Shown here: positions 18,820-27,846 of the stretch, piece after piece
Layout: every line of letters begins with the position of its first letter
Numbering within the stretch: position 1 is the first letter of the stretch
NCBI GenBank assembly: GCA_026389845.1
Contig: JAPLHB010000185.1
Coordinates: 1 to 59,024, forward strand
Source of the DNA: Chloroflexota bacterium
GTDB taxonomy: Bacteria; Chloroflexota; Anaerolineae; CG2-30-64-16
Direction of reading: 5' to 3'
DNA length: 59,024 nucleotides
The notes under the pieces: generated by a model
Told to the model about the DNA's origin: nothing
The model's database searches: none
Seen by the model: only the letters and a program-made list of their open reading frames with translations
Translations under genes and position numbers: made by a program

Positions 18820-18865
18820 AGCCCTGCTGTGGATTGTGCCAGGCAGGCAAGGAGCATGATCTGGG

Positions 18866-19552
18866 ATGGCCACCATCGGCACGTTACACGAGAGTCCCCT
18901 GCATGCGGCGCTCAAGGCGCGCTATGCCCAGCCGGGCGCGGCGGTCGAGGTTGAGTTGCATGGCTATGTCGTGGATGTTGTGGGCGCTGACTGCTGGATC
19001 GAGATCCAGACCGGCCACGTCGCGCAGATCAAGCGCAAGCTGGCCTGCCTGGTCGAGCAGCACCCGGTCCGCCTGGTCCTGCCGGTGACGGTGGAGAAGT
19101 GGCTGGTCAGGGTGGGGCCGGACGGCGCCACCCTGGGCCGCCGCAAGTCGCCCCAGCGCGGCGCGGTCGAGGGGATCTTTCGTGAACTGGTCAGCATTCC
19201 GCACTTGCTGGCCCACCCCAATTTCACCCTGGCGGCGCCGCTGATCCAGGAGGAGGAGGTGCGCCGCCATGATCCAGCGCACAACTGGCGCCGGCAGGGC
19301 TGGGGCACGGTCGAGCGGCGGCTGCTGGCCGTGGTGGCAGAGCGCGTGTTTGTCACGCCGGCCGATCTGGCCGGGTTGCTGCCGCCGACCCTGGCCGAAC
19401 CGTTCACCGCGCGCGAGCTGGCCGCCGCCCTCGGCCACCCGGTGGGGCTGGCCCACCAGATGATCTACTGCCTGCGCGCCCTGGCCGCGCTGACGCCGGC
19501 CGGCCAGGCGGGCCGTGCCCTGACCTACACGCGGGCCAGCCCGCCGGATTGA
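18866..19552 (+). CDS. Conserved protein with a PD-(D/E)XK-like N-terminal half (DUF8091-like)
   Basis: This 228-residue protein has residues 8-75 (LHAALKARY, VEVELHGYVVDVVGADCWIE, EIQTGHVAQIKRKLACL) that look like a restriction-endonuclease fold, with an Asp, then E.Q, as candidate catalytic residues. A second conserved part follows: VEKWLVRVGPDG, RRKSPQRGAVEGIFRELVS, LLAHPNFTLAAPLIQEEE. The C-terminal ~80 residues resemble a winged-helix. I recognise it as a widespread bacterial family of unknown function; nuclease activity is inference. A phospholipase D-like gene follows after 22 bp. Confidence 0.65.
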   Translation: MATIGTLHESPLHAALKARYAQPGAAVEVELHGYVVDVVGADCWIEIQTGHVAQIKRKLACLVEQHPVRLVLPVTVEKWLVRVGPDGATLGRRKSPQRGAVEGIFRELVSIPHLLAHPNFTLAAPLIQEEEVRRHDPAHNWRRQGWGTVERRLLAVVAERVFVTPADLAGLLPPTLAEPFTARELAAALGHPVGLAHQMIYCLRALAALTPAGQAGRALTYTRASPPD

Positions 19553-19574
19553 GCCCCACCAAGGAGCCATGCGT

Positions 19575-20891
19575 ATGCCATCCGACACGATTGCGCACCT
19601 GCCCATGCTGCCCGAACTCCGCTTAATCCCGCGGCAATGCCGCCTGCGGGCATACACCCCGCAGGTCGTGCCGGCCTTCGCCATCGCCGACCAGTTCATC
19701 GCCTATGCCTCGCCGGAAGCCACGTATGCGGTGACCCAGCGTCTTCTGGCCGGCGCGCGGCGCACGATTCTGATCGGCATCTACGACTTCACCGCGCCCT
19801 ACGTGCGCGATCTGCTGGTGGCGGCCGTCCAACGCGGCGTCCAGGTCAGCGTCATGCTCGATCTGGATCAGCGCAAAGGCGAGCCGGAACTCTGGGCCGA
19901 CTTGCTGGCGCAAGGCTGCGTCGGCGTGCCCGCGCCCTCCTGCGCCAGCGCCGAAGCCCGCTACTTCCCCTCGTGCCACGAGAAGGTGATCGTCATTGAC
20001 GCTGCCTGGACCCTCGTGCAAAGCGGCAACTACTCGGAAGCCAGCATCCCGCAAAACCCGACCGACGGCGGCGATCCGGCCCAATTCGTGCCGGGCAACC
20101 GCGACATGGGGCTGGCCGTCCATTCCGCGCCGCTGGCCGCCTACTTCACCCAAGTGCTCCAGAGCGACATGCAGCTCGAACTGGCGGCGACTGGCGGCCG
20201 CGGCCTTGGGGAGCCGCTGCTGGCGGCGGCCAGCAGCACCCTGGCCGCGGTCAGGCCCCCGCAGATCCCGCCCACGCGCTTTCCGAGCCGCCGTTTCCGC
20301 CCGCGCCGCCCGATCCCCGTGCAGCCGGTGCTCTCCCCCGACAACTACATGCAGGTGATCCCGGACCTGCTCGCCGCAGCCACGCACACCATTGCCATCG
20401 AGCAGCAGTACATCCGCGGCGCCCAGCCGGCCATCCGCACCCTGCTGGGGGCCATCCGCGCCGCCCGCACGCAACACCCGGCGCTCCAGGTGCGCATCGT
20501 CCTGGCGCGGCCCTACGGCGCGCCCGACCCGGCCGACGCCGACCTGGCCGCGCTGGCCGAGTGCGATCTGCACTTCGGCCCTCACGTGCGTTATCTCAAT
20601 CCGGCTTACTTCGTCCACTGCCACAACAAACTGCTGCTCGTTGACGGACGCCGCGTCCTGGTCAGCTCGCAGAACTGGTCCGACTTCGCGGTGACGCGCA
20701 ACCGGGAGGCGGGTCTGCTCGTGGATTACGCGCCGCTGGCCCATTACTACCAGGCGATCTTCGACCTGGATTGGGCCACCGGGCTGGCGGATCTGACGGC
20801 CGCGCCCGACGCGGCCCCGCGTGGCATGGCGGCTGTGCAAGACCTGGCGGCGCTGGTGCCGCTCAGCTTGGGCGACTATGTCGAGGTTTAG
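19575..20891 (+). CDS. Phospholipase D-like protein with two HKD motifs
   Basis: This 438-residue PLD-superfamily protein has two catalytic half-sites: CHEKVIVIDAAWTLVQSGN (about residues 137-155) and CHNKLLLVDGRRVLVSSQN (about 352-370). Both carry HxK with downstream Asn. It probably acts as a phosphodiesterase or nuclease, as bacterial PLD-like proteins without a signal peptide often do; no secretion signal is seen. ATG 19575 is preferred over ATG 19569 because AAGGAG (19561-19566) lies 8 nt rather than 2 nt upstream. It appears co-transcribed with the nuclease-like gene before it. Confidence 0.85.
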   Translation: MPSDTIAHLPMLPELRLIPRQCRLRAYTPQVVPAFAIADQFIAYASPEATYAVTQRLLAGARRTILIGIYDFTAPYVRDLLVAAVQRGVQVSVMLDLDQRKGEPELWADLLAQGCVGVPAPSCASAEARYFPSCHEKVIVIDAAWTLVQSGNYSEASIPQNPTDGGDPAQFVPGNRDMGLAVHSAPLAAYFTQVLQSDMQLELAATGGRGLGEPLLAAASSTLAAVRPPQIPPTRFPSRRFRPRRPIPVQPVLSPDNYMQVIPDLLAAATHTIAIEQQYIRGAQPAIRTLLGAIRAARTQHPALQVRIVLARPYGAPDPADADLAALAECDLHFGPHVRYLNPAYFVHCHNKLLLVDGRRVLVSSQNWSDFAVTRNREAGLLVDYAPLAHYYQAIFDLDWATGLADLTAAPDAAPRGMAAVQDLAALVPLSLGDYVEV

Positions 20892-20895
20892 CCGC

Positions 20896-20924
20896 TTGGG
20901 CGTTGCGTTCCCATTGACTATAAT
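20896..20924 (+). promoter_or_regulatory. Promoter of the DUF2461 gene
   Basis: A perfect -10 TATAAT (20919-20924) has a weak -35 TTGGGC (20896-20901) at 17 bp, 44 bp before the start codon. Confidence 0.5.
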
Positions 20925-20968
20925 CAGTTGCAGAGGCGCGTTACTCACAACTCAGCGAGGATTGCACG

Positions 20969-21691
20969 ATGGACTTTCCAGCCCTGATCGCGTTTCTGGC
21001 CGAACTGGCGCGGCACAACAACAAGCCCTGGTTCGAGGAGCACCGCCCCACCTACGAACGCCTCCGCGGTGAGTGGCTGGCGTTCGTAGGTCAGGTGATC
21101 GTCGGCATCGCCCAGTTCGATCCCAGCGTAGGCAGCGTGTCCCCGAAAGATGCGTTGTTCCGGATCAACCGCGACGTACGCTTCGCCAAGGACAAACGGC
21201 CGTACAAGACGACGTTCAGCGCGGCCATCTGCCCGCAGGGCCGCACCAGTGGGCTGCCGGCCTACTACTTCCACATCACCGAAGCAGGCGTGCTCCTGGT
21301 CGCCGGCGGCGTCTACATGCCCGAACCGATGATCCTGGGCCAGATCCGACAGCAGATCGCCGAACACCCCGAGCGGCTGGCCGCGGTGCTGGCCGAGCCG
21401 GCCTTCGCGGCCACCTTCGGGACGCTCGAAGGGGAGCGACTCAAGCGGCCGCCCCAGGGCTACGACGAAACGACGCCAGGCATCGCGTTCATCAAGCTGA
21501 AGAGCTTCACGGCCAGCAGCGAGCCGTGGGGCTGGCTGCCGCGCAGTGGCCATCTGGCCGACGAGATCGTGACGGCATGCCGGGCCCTGTTCCCGCTGAT
21601 CCGGTGGCTGCGCGCGGCGCTCACGGGCAGCGGCGACCTCGGTTATCTGTCGCCGCAGGAGATCGACCGGCTCGCCGGGTTGGGGTCGTAG
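20969..21691 (+). CDS. DUF2461 (TIGR02453) family protein
   Basis: This 240-residue protein has the family motifs FLAELARHNNKPWFEEHRPT near the N-terminus, FRINRDVRFAKDKRPYKTTF in the middle and GYDETTPGIAFIKLKSF later. Length is typical. The family is widespread and uncharacterised; no catalytic role can be read from the sequence. ATG 20969 is preceded by AGGA at 7 nt and a TATAAT promoter. Confidence 0.88.
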   Translation: MDFPALIAFLAELARHNNKPWFEEHRPTYERLRGEWLAFVGQVIVGIAQFDPSVGSVSPKDALFRINRDVRFAKDKRPYKTTFSAAICPQGRTSGLPAYYFHITEAGVLLVAGGVYMPEPMILGQIRQQIAEHPERLAAVLAEPAFAATFGTLEGERLKRPPQGYDETTPGIAFIKLKSFTASSEPWGWLPRSGHLADEIVTACRALFPLIRWLRAALTGSGDLGYLSPQEIDRLAGLGS

Positions 21692-21770
21692 GCAAACAGG
21701 TTAAGTAGCAGGCGCACCGACAACGCGCGGGTAGGCGCTCCCCAGAAGCAGCCAGGAGGTTCCAGCCTCG

Positions 21771-22496
21771 ATGACCGCCCCCACTCCAATACAACATTTG
21801 CCGCCACGCACCAAGGTCGGCGCGGGTCGGATCGCGCTCAGCTTGATCGCCGTCCTCGGTGTCCTGGCCGCGCTCCTGTTCATACCCGCCGGCCGGCTGG
21901 ACTGGGTCGAGGCCTGGGCGCTGCTTGCCGCCTACGGCGTGTTTCTCGCCTTGTACGCCGCCTGGGGCTTGCTGAAAGACCCCGATCAACTGCGCGAGCG
22001 CAGCCAGGCGCGCAGGGCGGAGAACGTCAAGCCCTGGGACAAGGCGATCATGGCGATGTACACGGTCTTGCTGCTGCTGACCCCCGTCGTGGCCGGTCTG
22101 GATGCGGGGCGGTGCCGCTGGTCGGCGGTGCCGCTGGCGGCGAAGTTGCTGGCCTGGCTGGGCCTGGCGCTGGCAGGCGCGCTGATCTTCTGGGCGATCA
22201 CGACCAATACCTACCTGTCGCGCATGGCGCGCATCCAGGATGACCGGGGCCAGGTCGCCATCACTGCCGGCCCGTACCGCTTCATGCGCCATCCCATGTA
22301 CCTCGGCATCATCCTGCTGTTCCTCGGCATGCCGGTGGCGCTTGGCTCCTGGTGGGCGCTGCTGCCGGGCACCGCCATCGGCCTGCTCTTCGTGCTCAGA
22401 ACGGCGCAGGAAGACCGGATGCTGCGGGACGAGCTGCCGGGCTACGCCGAGTACGCGCAGCGCGTCCGGTATCGGCTCGTGCCGCGGGTGTGGTGA
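21771..22496 (+). CDS. Isoprenylcysteine carboxyl methyltransferase-family membrane protein
   Basis: This 241-residue protein has about five membrane segments and the C-terminal ICMT/PEMT signature GPYRFMRHPMYLGIILLFLG followed by RTAQEDRMLRDELPGYAEYA. These bind SAM at the membrane face. In bacteria such proteins methylate lipids or small hydrophobic carboxylates rather than prenylated proteins; the substrate is unknown here. AGGAGG precedes the ATG by 11 nt. A GNAT gene follows after 13 bp, probably in the same transcript. Confidence 0.82.
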   Translation: MTAPTPIQHLPPRTKVGAGRIALSLIAVLGVLAALLFIPAGRLDWVEAWALLAAYGVFLALYAAWGLLKDPDQLRERSQARRAENVKPWDKAIMAMYTVLLLLTPVVAGLDAGRCRWSAVPLAAKLLAWLGLALAGALIFWAITTNTYLSRMARIQDDRGQVAITAGPYRFMRHPMYLGIILLFLGMPVALGSWWALLPGTAIGLLFVLRTAQEDRMLRDELPGYAEYAQRVRYRLVPRVW

Positions 22497-22509
22497 GAGG
22501 AATTCTGCA

Positions 22510-22971
22510 GTGAGCTTCACCATCACGGGGCCACATCTCGGCCAGGCGGCCGTCTGCATCCCAATCGTGCGTTCGCTGCCGGAATGGTTCGGCATCGAAG
22601 CAGACATCGTCCACTACGCCGCCGCGATTGACCACCTGCCGACCTTCCTGGCCGGCAACCCGGCCGGCGCCGGCGGGTTTCTGAGTCTCAAACAGCACAA
22701 CCCCTATGCCGCGGAAGTCTATGTCATGGGCGTCAGGCGTGAATGCCAGCGCACTGGCATCGGCCGGAGACTCCTGCAGGATGCCGAAGCGTGGCTGAGA
22801 TCCCAAAATGTCGAGTATCTGCAGGCGAAAACCCTGGGGCCGTCGGACGATGACGAGAACTATGCCAGGACCCGAGCCTTCTATCTGGCCATGGGTTTCA
22901 GGCCGCTGGAGGAATGCATGCAGATCTGGGATGCGCAAAATCCCTGCTTGATCCTGATCAAACGACTCTGA
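22510..22971 (+). CDS. GNAT family N-acetyltransferase
   Basis: This 153-residue protein has the acetyl-CoA motif A: YVMGVRRECQRTGIGRRLLQ (V..xxxQ/RxxGxG/A), then the beta-5 strand and the ARTRAFYLAMGFRPLEE segment typical of GNATs. The substrate is not predictable. The start is GTG 22510, with AGAGG 9 nt upstream. It lies 13 bp after the ICMT-like gene. Confidence 0.85.
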   Translation: MSFTITGPHLGQAAVCIPIVRSLPEWFGIEADIVHYAAAIDHLPTFLAGNPAGAGGFLSLKQHNPYAAEVYVMGVRRECQRTGIGRRLLQDAEAWLRSQNVEYLQAKTLGPSDDDENYARTRAFYLAMGFRPLEECMQIWDAQNPCLILIKRL

Positions 22972-22998
22972 TGGGTAAACACCCATTTGGTGTACAAT
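22971..22998 (+). promoter_or_regulatory. Possible operator and promoter before the hydrolase gene
   Basis: The palindrome ATGGGT-AAAC-ACCCAT (22971-22986) sits just before a -10-like TACAAT (22993-22998); no good -35 is seen. It could be a repressor or activator site. Confidence 0.4.
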
Positions 22999-23032
22999 AG
23001 GCGCAACGTGGATGCCCCAGAGGAGGGCTGCG

Positions 23033-23908
23033 ATGCTTGAGCGAGGCAGCCGAGTGAACGCCGCAGCCATCTGCAAATCACCGGCCGGCGCCAGCGCGGT
23101 GCTGGCCCAATATGACGCCCAGTTGGCGCGTTGGCCCGTACCTTGCACAATGCAAGCAGTCCCCTCGCGCTACGGCGCCACCTTTGTCAGCGCCAGCGGC
23201 AACGCAGCGGTCCCACCGCTGGTGCTCCTGCATGGCGCAGGCTCGAACTCCGCCATGTGGGTCGGCGATGTCGCCGCCTACAGCCATCGCTATCGCGTCT
23301 ATGCCATTGACCTCCTCGGTGAACCCGGCAAGAGCGCACCGGTGCGTCCGGACTGGCCGGGTCCCGCCTATGTCGAATGGCTGGGCGACGTGCTCGACGC
23401 CCTGCAAGTAGAACGGGCGAGCCTCATCGGTCTGTCGCAAGGTGGCTGGACGGCGCTCAAGTTTGCCACTGCTCGGCCAGAGCGGATGCACAAGCTCGTG
23501 CTCTTGACCCCAGGCGGCATCACGCCGGACCGCCTCGCCTTTGTCCTGCGGGCCATCCCGTTGTCGTTCCTGGGCCGGTGGGGCCGCGCGGCCATCAATC
23601 GCCTGGTCTTCGGCCAGTGGCCCATCCCGGAAGAGGTCAACCAAGTGACCATGCTCATCATGACCCACTTCAGGTCCAGGAGCGGCGTGCTGCCGATCTT
23701 TGCCGATGCCGAACTGCAGCGCCTGACCATGCCCACTTTGCTGCTGATGGGCGAGGAGGATGCGCTGCGCGATGCCAGGCAGATTGCTGGGCGCATGAGC
23801 AAGCTGGTGCCCCAGCTCACCGTGGTGATCATGCCGCAGGCCGGTCACGCGCTGTACAACACCACCGGCCATATCATGCCGTTCTTCGCTGCCACAGAGC
23901 GCGCCTGA
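23033..23908 (+). CDS. Alpha/beta hydrolase
   Basis: This 291-residue alpha/beta hydrolase has the motifs LVLLHGAGSNSAMW (oxyanion), YAIDLLGEPGKS, the nucleophile elbow GLSQGGW, an acid-site region PTLLLMGEEDAL and a histidine at MPQAGHALY. It is likely an esterase, lactonase or C-C hydrolase; the substrate is unknown. ATG 23033 follows AGGAGG (23021-23026) by 6 nt. Confidence 0.88.
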   Translation: MLERGSRVNAAAICKSPAGASAVLAQYDAQLARWPVPCTMQAVPSRYGATFVSASGNAAVPPLVLLHGAGSNSAMWVGDVAAYSHRYRVYAIDLLGEPGKSAPVRPDWPGPAYVEWLGDVLDALQVERASLIGLSQGGWTALKFATARPERMHKLVLLTPGGITPDRLAFVLRAIPLSFLGRWGRAAINRLVFGQWPIPEEVNQVTMLIMTHFRSRSGVLPIFADAELQRLTMPTLLLMGEEDALRDARQIAGRMSKLVPQLTVVIMPQAGHALYNTTGHIMPFFAATERA

Positions 23909-23979
23909 CCGCGCGCAGCAGCCGACACGCGCCGCGGCGCTTCGAGTGAGAAGTGAGACCAGACTCGATCGAACTCGGA

Positions 23980-24008
23980 CTGACATGACCCGCGGATTCG
24001 GTTATTCT
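23980..24008 (+). promoter_or_regulatory. Promoter of the secreted propeller/caspase-fold gene
   Basis: -35 CTGACA (23980-23985), a 17-bp spacer and -10 TATTCT (24003-24008) lie 59 bp before the ATG. Confidence 0.55.
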
Positions 24009-24067
24009 TTTCACGGACCCAAGTTCTTGCAGGCCGGGGAGGCACTGCGTTCTTCACAGGAGACACT

Positions 24068-27000
24068 ATGTCCAACTCTCGTCGTGCTCTGTGCCTGGCC
24101 ACTGGTTTGACCCTGACAGCCCTCGCACTCCTGCTCTTTTTCGCCGCGCCCCTCGCGCCGGCAAGCGCAAAAACCGCGATATCAACCGATGAACCGGCAG
24201 CCTCCATACTGCCCGGCGCGTGGAGCAAACTGGCCGGGAACCCGGTGATGTCCACCGGCGCGTGGGATAGCGGCGTCACAGCCTTCCCCAGCGTGCTGCT
24301 GGATGGCTCGACCTACAAGATGTGGTACGCCGGGTCAGGCTCATTGAACGACCCCCGAAGGATCGGCTACGCGACCTCGCCCGACGGATTCACCTGGACC
24401 CGGTACGGCAGCGGTCCGGTGTTGCAGCCTGGCGCTGCAGGCAGTTGGGAAGCCAAATCGGTCGGCTCCCCGGCGGTCATTAAGGACGGCAGCATCTACA
24501 AGATGTGGTACACCGGCCTGGACGCTTCCGACAGGGGCCGCATTGGCTATGCCACTTCACCGGACGGCATCACCTGGACGAAGTATGCCGGGAATCCGGT
24601 GCTGGACGTCGGCGCGACGGGGAGCTGGGATTCCAATTACCGAGGGAGGCCCACTGTGGTCAAGGCGGGAGGCCTGTACCACATGTGGTTTAACGGCTAC
24701 TCCAACAGCAGCATCGGCTACGCCACGTCCCCTGATGGTGTCACCTGGACGGAATACCCCGGAAACCCGGTCATCGCCGGTGGCAGCGGCGGATGGGACA
24801 ACTTCGTCTACCGCCCCAGCGTGTTATATGATGGCGCGCAGTATCACATGTGGTATTCCGGCGAGGATTCGGCCCACACGCTGTCCCAGGTGGGTTATGC
24901 GACATCCCCGGACGGCGCGCACTGGACCCGCAAGGGTATGGTGCTGCCGCAGGGTGCGGCGGGCGAGTGGGATAGCGGCAGTGCTGACTACGCGACGGTG
25001 TTGCAGGTGGGAAGCACGCTGAAGATATGGTATTCCGGTTGGGACGGAGCCTCTTACCGGATCGGTTACGCTTCCGCGGCCGCCGTGGCCGCTGGCGGTG
25101 CGCGCGGCGATGCGTTCCCATTGGCGGATGGCGCGGCGATCCAGGCGACGCTGCCGGGCCCCCGTGGCTGGCATTGGTACCAGATCAACGTGCCGGAGGC
25201 CGGCACGTTGATCAGCGCCACCCTCGACCAGTTGCCGGCAGACTACGATCTGCTGCTCTACGCGCCCGAGATCGACCAGCAGACCGGTCAACTGCGCGAC
25301 ATCGGCCAACTGGCGGACATCGGCCAGCTCGCAGACATCGGCCAGCTCGCAGACATCGGCCAGCTCGCAGACATCGGTCAACTCGCGGACATCGGCCAAC
25401 TGGCAGACATCGGCCAGCTCGCGGATATCGGCCAGCTCGCAGACATCGGCCAACTGGCGGACATCGGCCAACTGGCAGACATCGGCCAGCTCGCAGACAT
25501 CGGTCAGGGCTGCGCCACCTGCGCGGCGGGGAGCAGCGTCCCGGCCGGCACGCTGGTGGCGCTTTCCGCTCACGCGGGACTGGCCGCCGAGAGCGTGCGC
25601 TACCAAATCCACGAGGCCACCGGCCCCTACTACCTGCTTGTCAAGCCGCACAACGGCGCCTACGCGGCGCAACCCTACCGGCTGCGGGCGCAGATCCTGC
25701 CGGACGAGGCGCGGACGCCGGCGATCGCGGCCGCCGTGCCGGTTTCTTTTGCCCTGCCTGCCGTTGACCCGAACATCAAGACGCTGATCCTTGTCAATGC
25801 GGCGCGCACCCAGGCCCATTACGCCGCCAGCGATCCGGCGGGCGCCGCCGCCCTCTCCGCCTCCTTGCAGACACTTGCCGCCCAAAGTCAGGTGCACGGC
25901 AGAGTCATCGCGCTCGATAGCTTTCCCGAGCTGGTCGCCGCCTACGCCATCTGGGACGCCCAGCCGACCAATCCCAACGCCGCGAACTACGTCGCCCAGG
26001 CCATCAAGTCGCTGCTCTATCGCCTGGCCCCGGAATATCGCAACCTGCAGTACCTCGTGATCGTCGGCGGTGACGACCTGATCCCGTACTTCCGCACCGC
26101 CGATGAGGCCCGCGTGGCCAATGAGCGCAACTATGCCGGCGACGTCGCCGCCAATCCGCTGCTGGCCCAGTCGGCCGCCCAGCGCTACCTGCTGACCGAC
26201 GACTACTACGCCGGCCTGCTGCCGATCGCCTATCGCGGCCGCGAGCTGTACCTGCCCCAACTGAGCATCGGCCGGCTGGTCGAAACCCCCAGTGACATCG
26301 TCCGGCAGATCAATACGTACCTCAGCGCGCCGTCCATAGACGCGCCCAGCGCCCTTCTGACCGGCTACGACTTCCTGGCGGACGAGGCCGAGGCCATCGC
26401 CGCGCTCATGCAGGCGCGCGGCATCGCCGTGACGAAGCTCATCAACGACACCTGGACCGCCGGCGACCTGCGCAGCCAGTTGTTCAAAGCTGGCGCCGCC
26501 CAACAGCAGCTCTCCCTCAACGCGCACTTCCAGCACGGGCGCCTCTTCCCCGCGCTCTCCTCCGGCGGCGACCTCCTCGCCGGCGAGGTCTCCGGCGCAG
26601 CCACCGACTTCAGCCGTTCCCTGGTCTTCTCTGTGGGCTGCCATTCCGGCCTCAACGTTCCCGGCGGCGCGGCCGACTGGGCGCAGGTCTTCACCGCCAG
26701 GGGTGCGACCTTCATCGGCAACAGCGGGTTCGGCTACGGCGACTCGGATCTGATCGCCTACTCCGAGGCGTTGGCGTTGAACTTCGCGGCCATCGTCAAT
26801 GCCGGCGGCGGAGCAACAGTGCCGATCGGGGATGCAGTCCGGCTGGCCAAGCAACGGTATTTCAACAGCCTGGGGCCGGCTGCCCTCAGCAACTACGACG
26901 AGAAGGTGATGGCGATCTGGACCCTTTACGGGTTGCCCATGCGTGGCGTGCGTGCGCCGGCGCAGGCTGAGGACAGCACCGCGGCGTCGCCGGACGTGGC

Positions 27001-27823
27001 CCTCCCGCATGCGGGCGGTTCCGCGGAGATCGCGGCGACGATCGCCGTTACCCGTACCATCACGCCAGCGCTGACGGGCGTGAACACGGCCAGGGGCCGC
27101 TACTACACAGTGGCAGGTGAGACCCATGCCCTGGCAGGTCGCCCCGTCGAGCCGCGGCTGAGCCTCGACATCGCCGGGGTCGCGGGCATCGCCCACGGCG
27201 CGCTGCTCGTCGGTGGCCGCACGCGCGACGAGGTGTTCGATCCCCTCGTGACGCGTGTCATCACCGACGACACCTATCTGCCCGCCGAGCCGATCTTCGA
27301 CAGCTCTGCTTTCTACCCGGGCCGGATCGTGGCCGTGAATCGGCTGCTGCGGGTGGACGGGGACGTGCTGGAACGGCTGGTGGTGGTGCCCGGTCAGTTC
27401 CGTTCCACCAGCAGCGCGCCCCAGACGGTCGGCATCCAGCGCGTCTGGGAGCGGGTGGAGGTCGTCACGTTCCATGCGCCGTTCAGCAACACCGATTTCA
27501 CCCCGCCGAACATCTGGCGCGCGGCCGCGGCCCAGGCGGGTGACGCAGTCCGCTTCACAGTCGAGGCCACGGACGCCGGCGGCGTCAGTTGCGCCGTGAT
27601 CCTGTACCGTGTTGCCGGCTCGGCGGAATGGCGGCCACTGGAGCTGGCCTTGGCCGATGCGACGACGGGCGTCTGGATGGGGCAGGTGTCAGCGGCCGGA
27701 AAATCCATGGAGTTCTACGCCCAGGCCGTGGACGCGGCCGGTAACGTCGCGTGGCGCGACAATTACGGCAGCCCGTTCGTCGTCGGCCGGCAAGCGACGT
27801 TCTTGCCGGTGATTGTGCGCTAG
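24068..27823 (+). CDS. Secreted protein: beta-propeller repeats, ADIGQL repeats and a gingipain/caspase-like domain
   Basis: This 1251-residue protein has an N-terminal signal peptide (ALCLATGLTLTALALLLFFA then APASA). Residues ~45-340 hold six repeats with YKMWYAG...IGYATSPDG.TWT, a glycosidase-like five-blade propeller. A bacterial pre-peptidase-like domain (~355-560) contains 12 tandem hexapeptides at 410-481. Residues ~570-960 resemble peptidase family C25/clan CD: LVIVGGDDLIPYF, the His motif LNAHFQHGR (~820) and the Cys motif SVGCHSG (~858). A Thr/Val-rich region and an Ig-like domain follow, ending in FLPVIVR, a tail often seen in Chloroflexota exported proteins. It is probably an extracellular cysteine endopeptidase. 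The next gene begins 23 bp downstream. Confidence 0.8.
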   Translation: MSNSRRALCLATGLTLTALALLLFFAAPLAPASAKTAISTDEPAASILPGAWSKLAGNPVMSTGAWDSGVTAFPSVLLDGSTYKMWYAGSGSLNDPRRIGYATSPDGFTWTRYGSGPVLQPGAAGSWEAKSVGSPAVIKDGSIYKMWYTGLDASDRGRIGYATSPDGITWTKYAGNPVLDVGATGSWDSNYRGRPTVVKAGGLYHMWFNGYSNSSIGYATSPDGVTWTEYPGNPVIAGGSGGWDNFVYRPSVLYDGAQYHMWYSGEDSAHTLSQVGYATSPDGAHWTRKGMVLPQGAAGEWDSGSADYATVLQVGSTLKIWYSGWDGASYRIGYASAAAVAAGGARGDAFPLADGAAIQATLPGPRGWHWYQINVPEAGTLISATLDQLPADYDLLLYAPEIDQQTGQLRDIGQLADIGQLADIGQLADIGQLADIGQLADIGQLADIGQLADIGQLADIGQLADIGQLADIGQLADIGQGCATCAAGSSVPAGTLVALSAHAGLAAESVRYQIHEATGPYYLLVKPHNGAYAAQPYRLRAQILPDEARTPAIAAAVPVSFALPAVDPNIKTLILVNAARTQAHYAASDPAGAAALSASLQTLAAQSQVHGRVIALDSFPELVAAYAIWDAQPTNPNAANYVAQAIKSLLYRLAPEYRNLQYLVIVGGDDLIPYFRTADEARVANERNYAGDVAANPLLAQSAAQRYLLTDDYYAGLLPIAYRGRELYLPQLSIGRLVETPSDIVRQINTYLSAPSIDAPSALLTGYDFLADEAEAIAALMQARGIAVTKLINDTWTAGDLRSQLFKAGAAQQQLSLNAHFQHGRLFPALSSGGDLLAGEVSGAATDFSRSLVFSVGCHSGLNVPGGAADWAQVFTARGATFIGNSGFGYGDSDLIAYSEALALNFAAIVNAGGGATVPIGDAVRLAKQRYFNSLGPAALSNYDEKVMAIWTLYGLPMRGVRAPAQAEDSTAASPDVALPHAGGSAEIAATIAVTRTITPALTGVNTARGRYYTVAGETHALAGRPVEPRLSLDIAGVAGIAHGALLVGGRTRDEVFDPLVTRVITDDTYLPAEPIFDSSAFYPGRIVAVNRLLRVDGDVLERLVVVPGQFRSTSSAPQTVGIQRVWERVEVVTFHAPFSNTDFTPPNIWRAAAAQAGDAVRFTVEATDAGGVSCAVILYRVAGSAEWRPLELALADATTGVWMGQVSAAGKSMEFYAQAVDAAGNVAWRDNYGSPFVVGRQATFLPVIVR
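25295..25510 (+). repeat. Twelve tandem 18-bp units encoding (A/R)DIGQL
   Basis: The units read RDIGQL once, ADIGQL ten times, then ADIGQG. The DNA copies differ only at synonymous positions (GGC/GGT, CAA/CAG, CTG/CTC, GCA/GCG, GAC/GAT), so the peptide is conserved while the DNA drifts. The region is flanked by QQTGQL and GCATC. Confidence 0.95.
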
Positions 27824-27846
27824 ACCCTTTCAAAGGACACAGATCC

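Noticed and set aside
14969..21702. GTCGTAGGCAAACA shared at about 14969 and 21688
   Set aside because: Only 14 bp; no flanking similarity or mobile-element signature, so it may be chance.
25295..25510. Regular 18-bp repeats resembling a small CRISPR array
   Set aside because: There are no spacers, the repeats are contiguous codons for ADIGQL, and there are no cas genes.
24824..27475. Very long minus-strand open frame opposite the secreted peptidase
   Set aside because: Arg/Gly/Asp-rich shadow of a high-GC gene; the opposite strand has a signal peptide, domains and repeats that explain the DNA.
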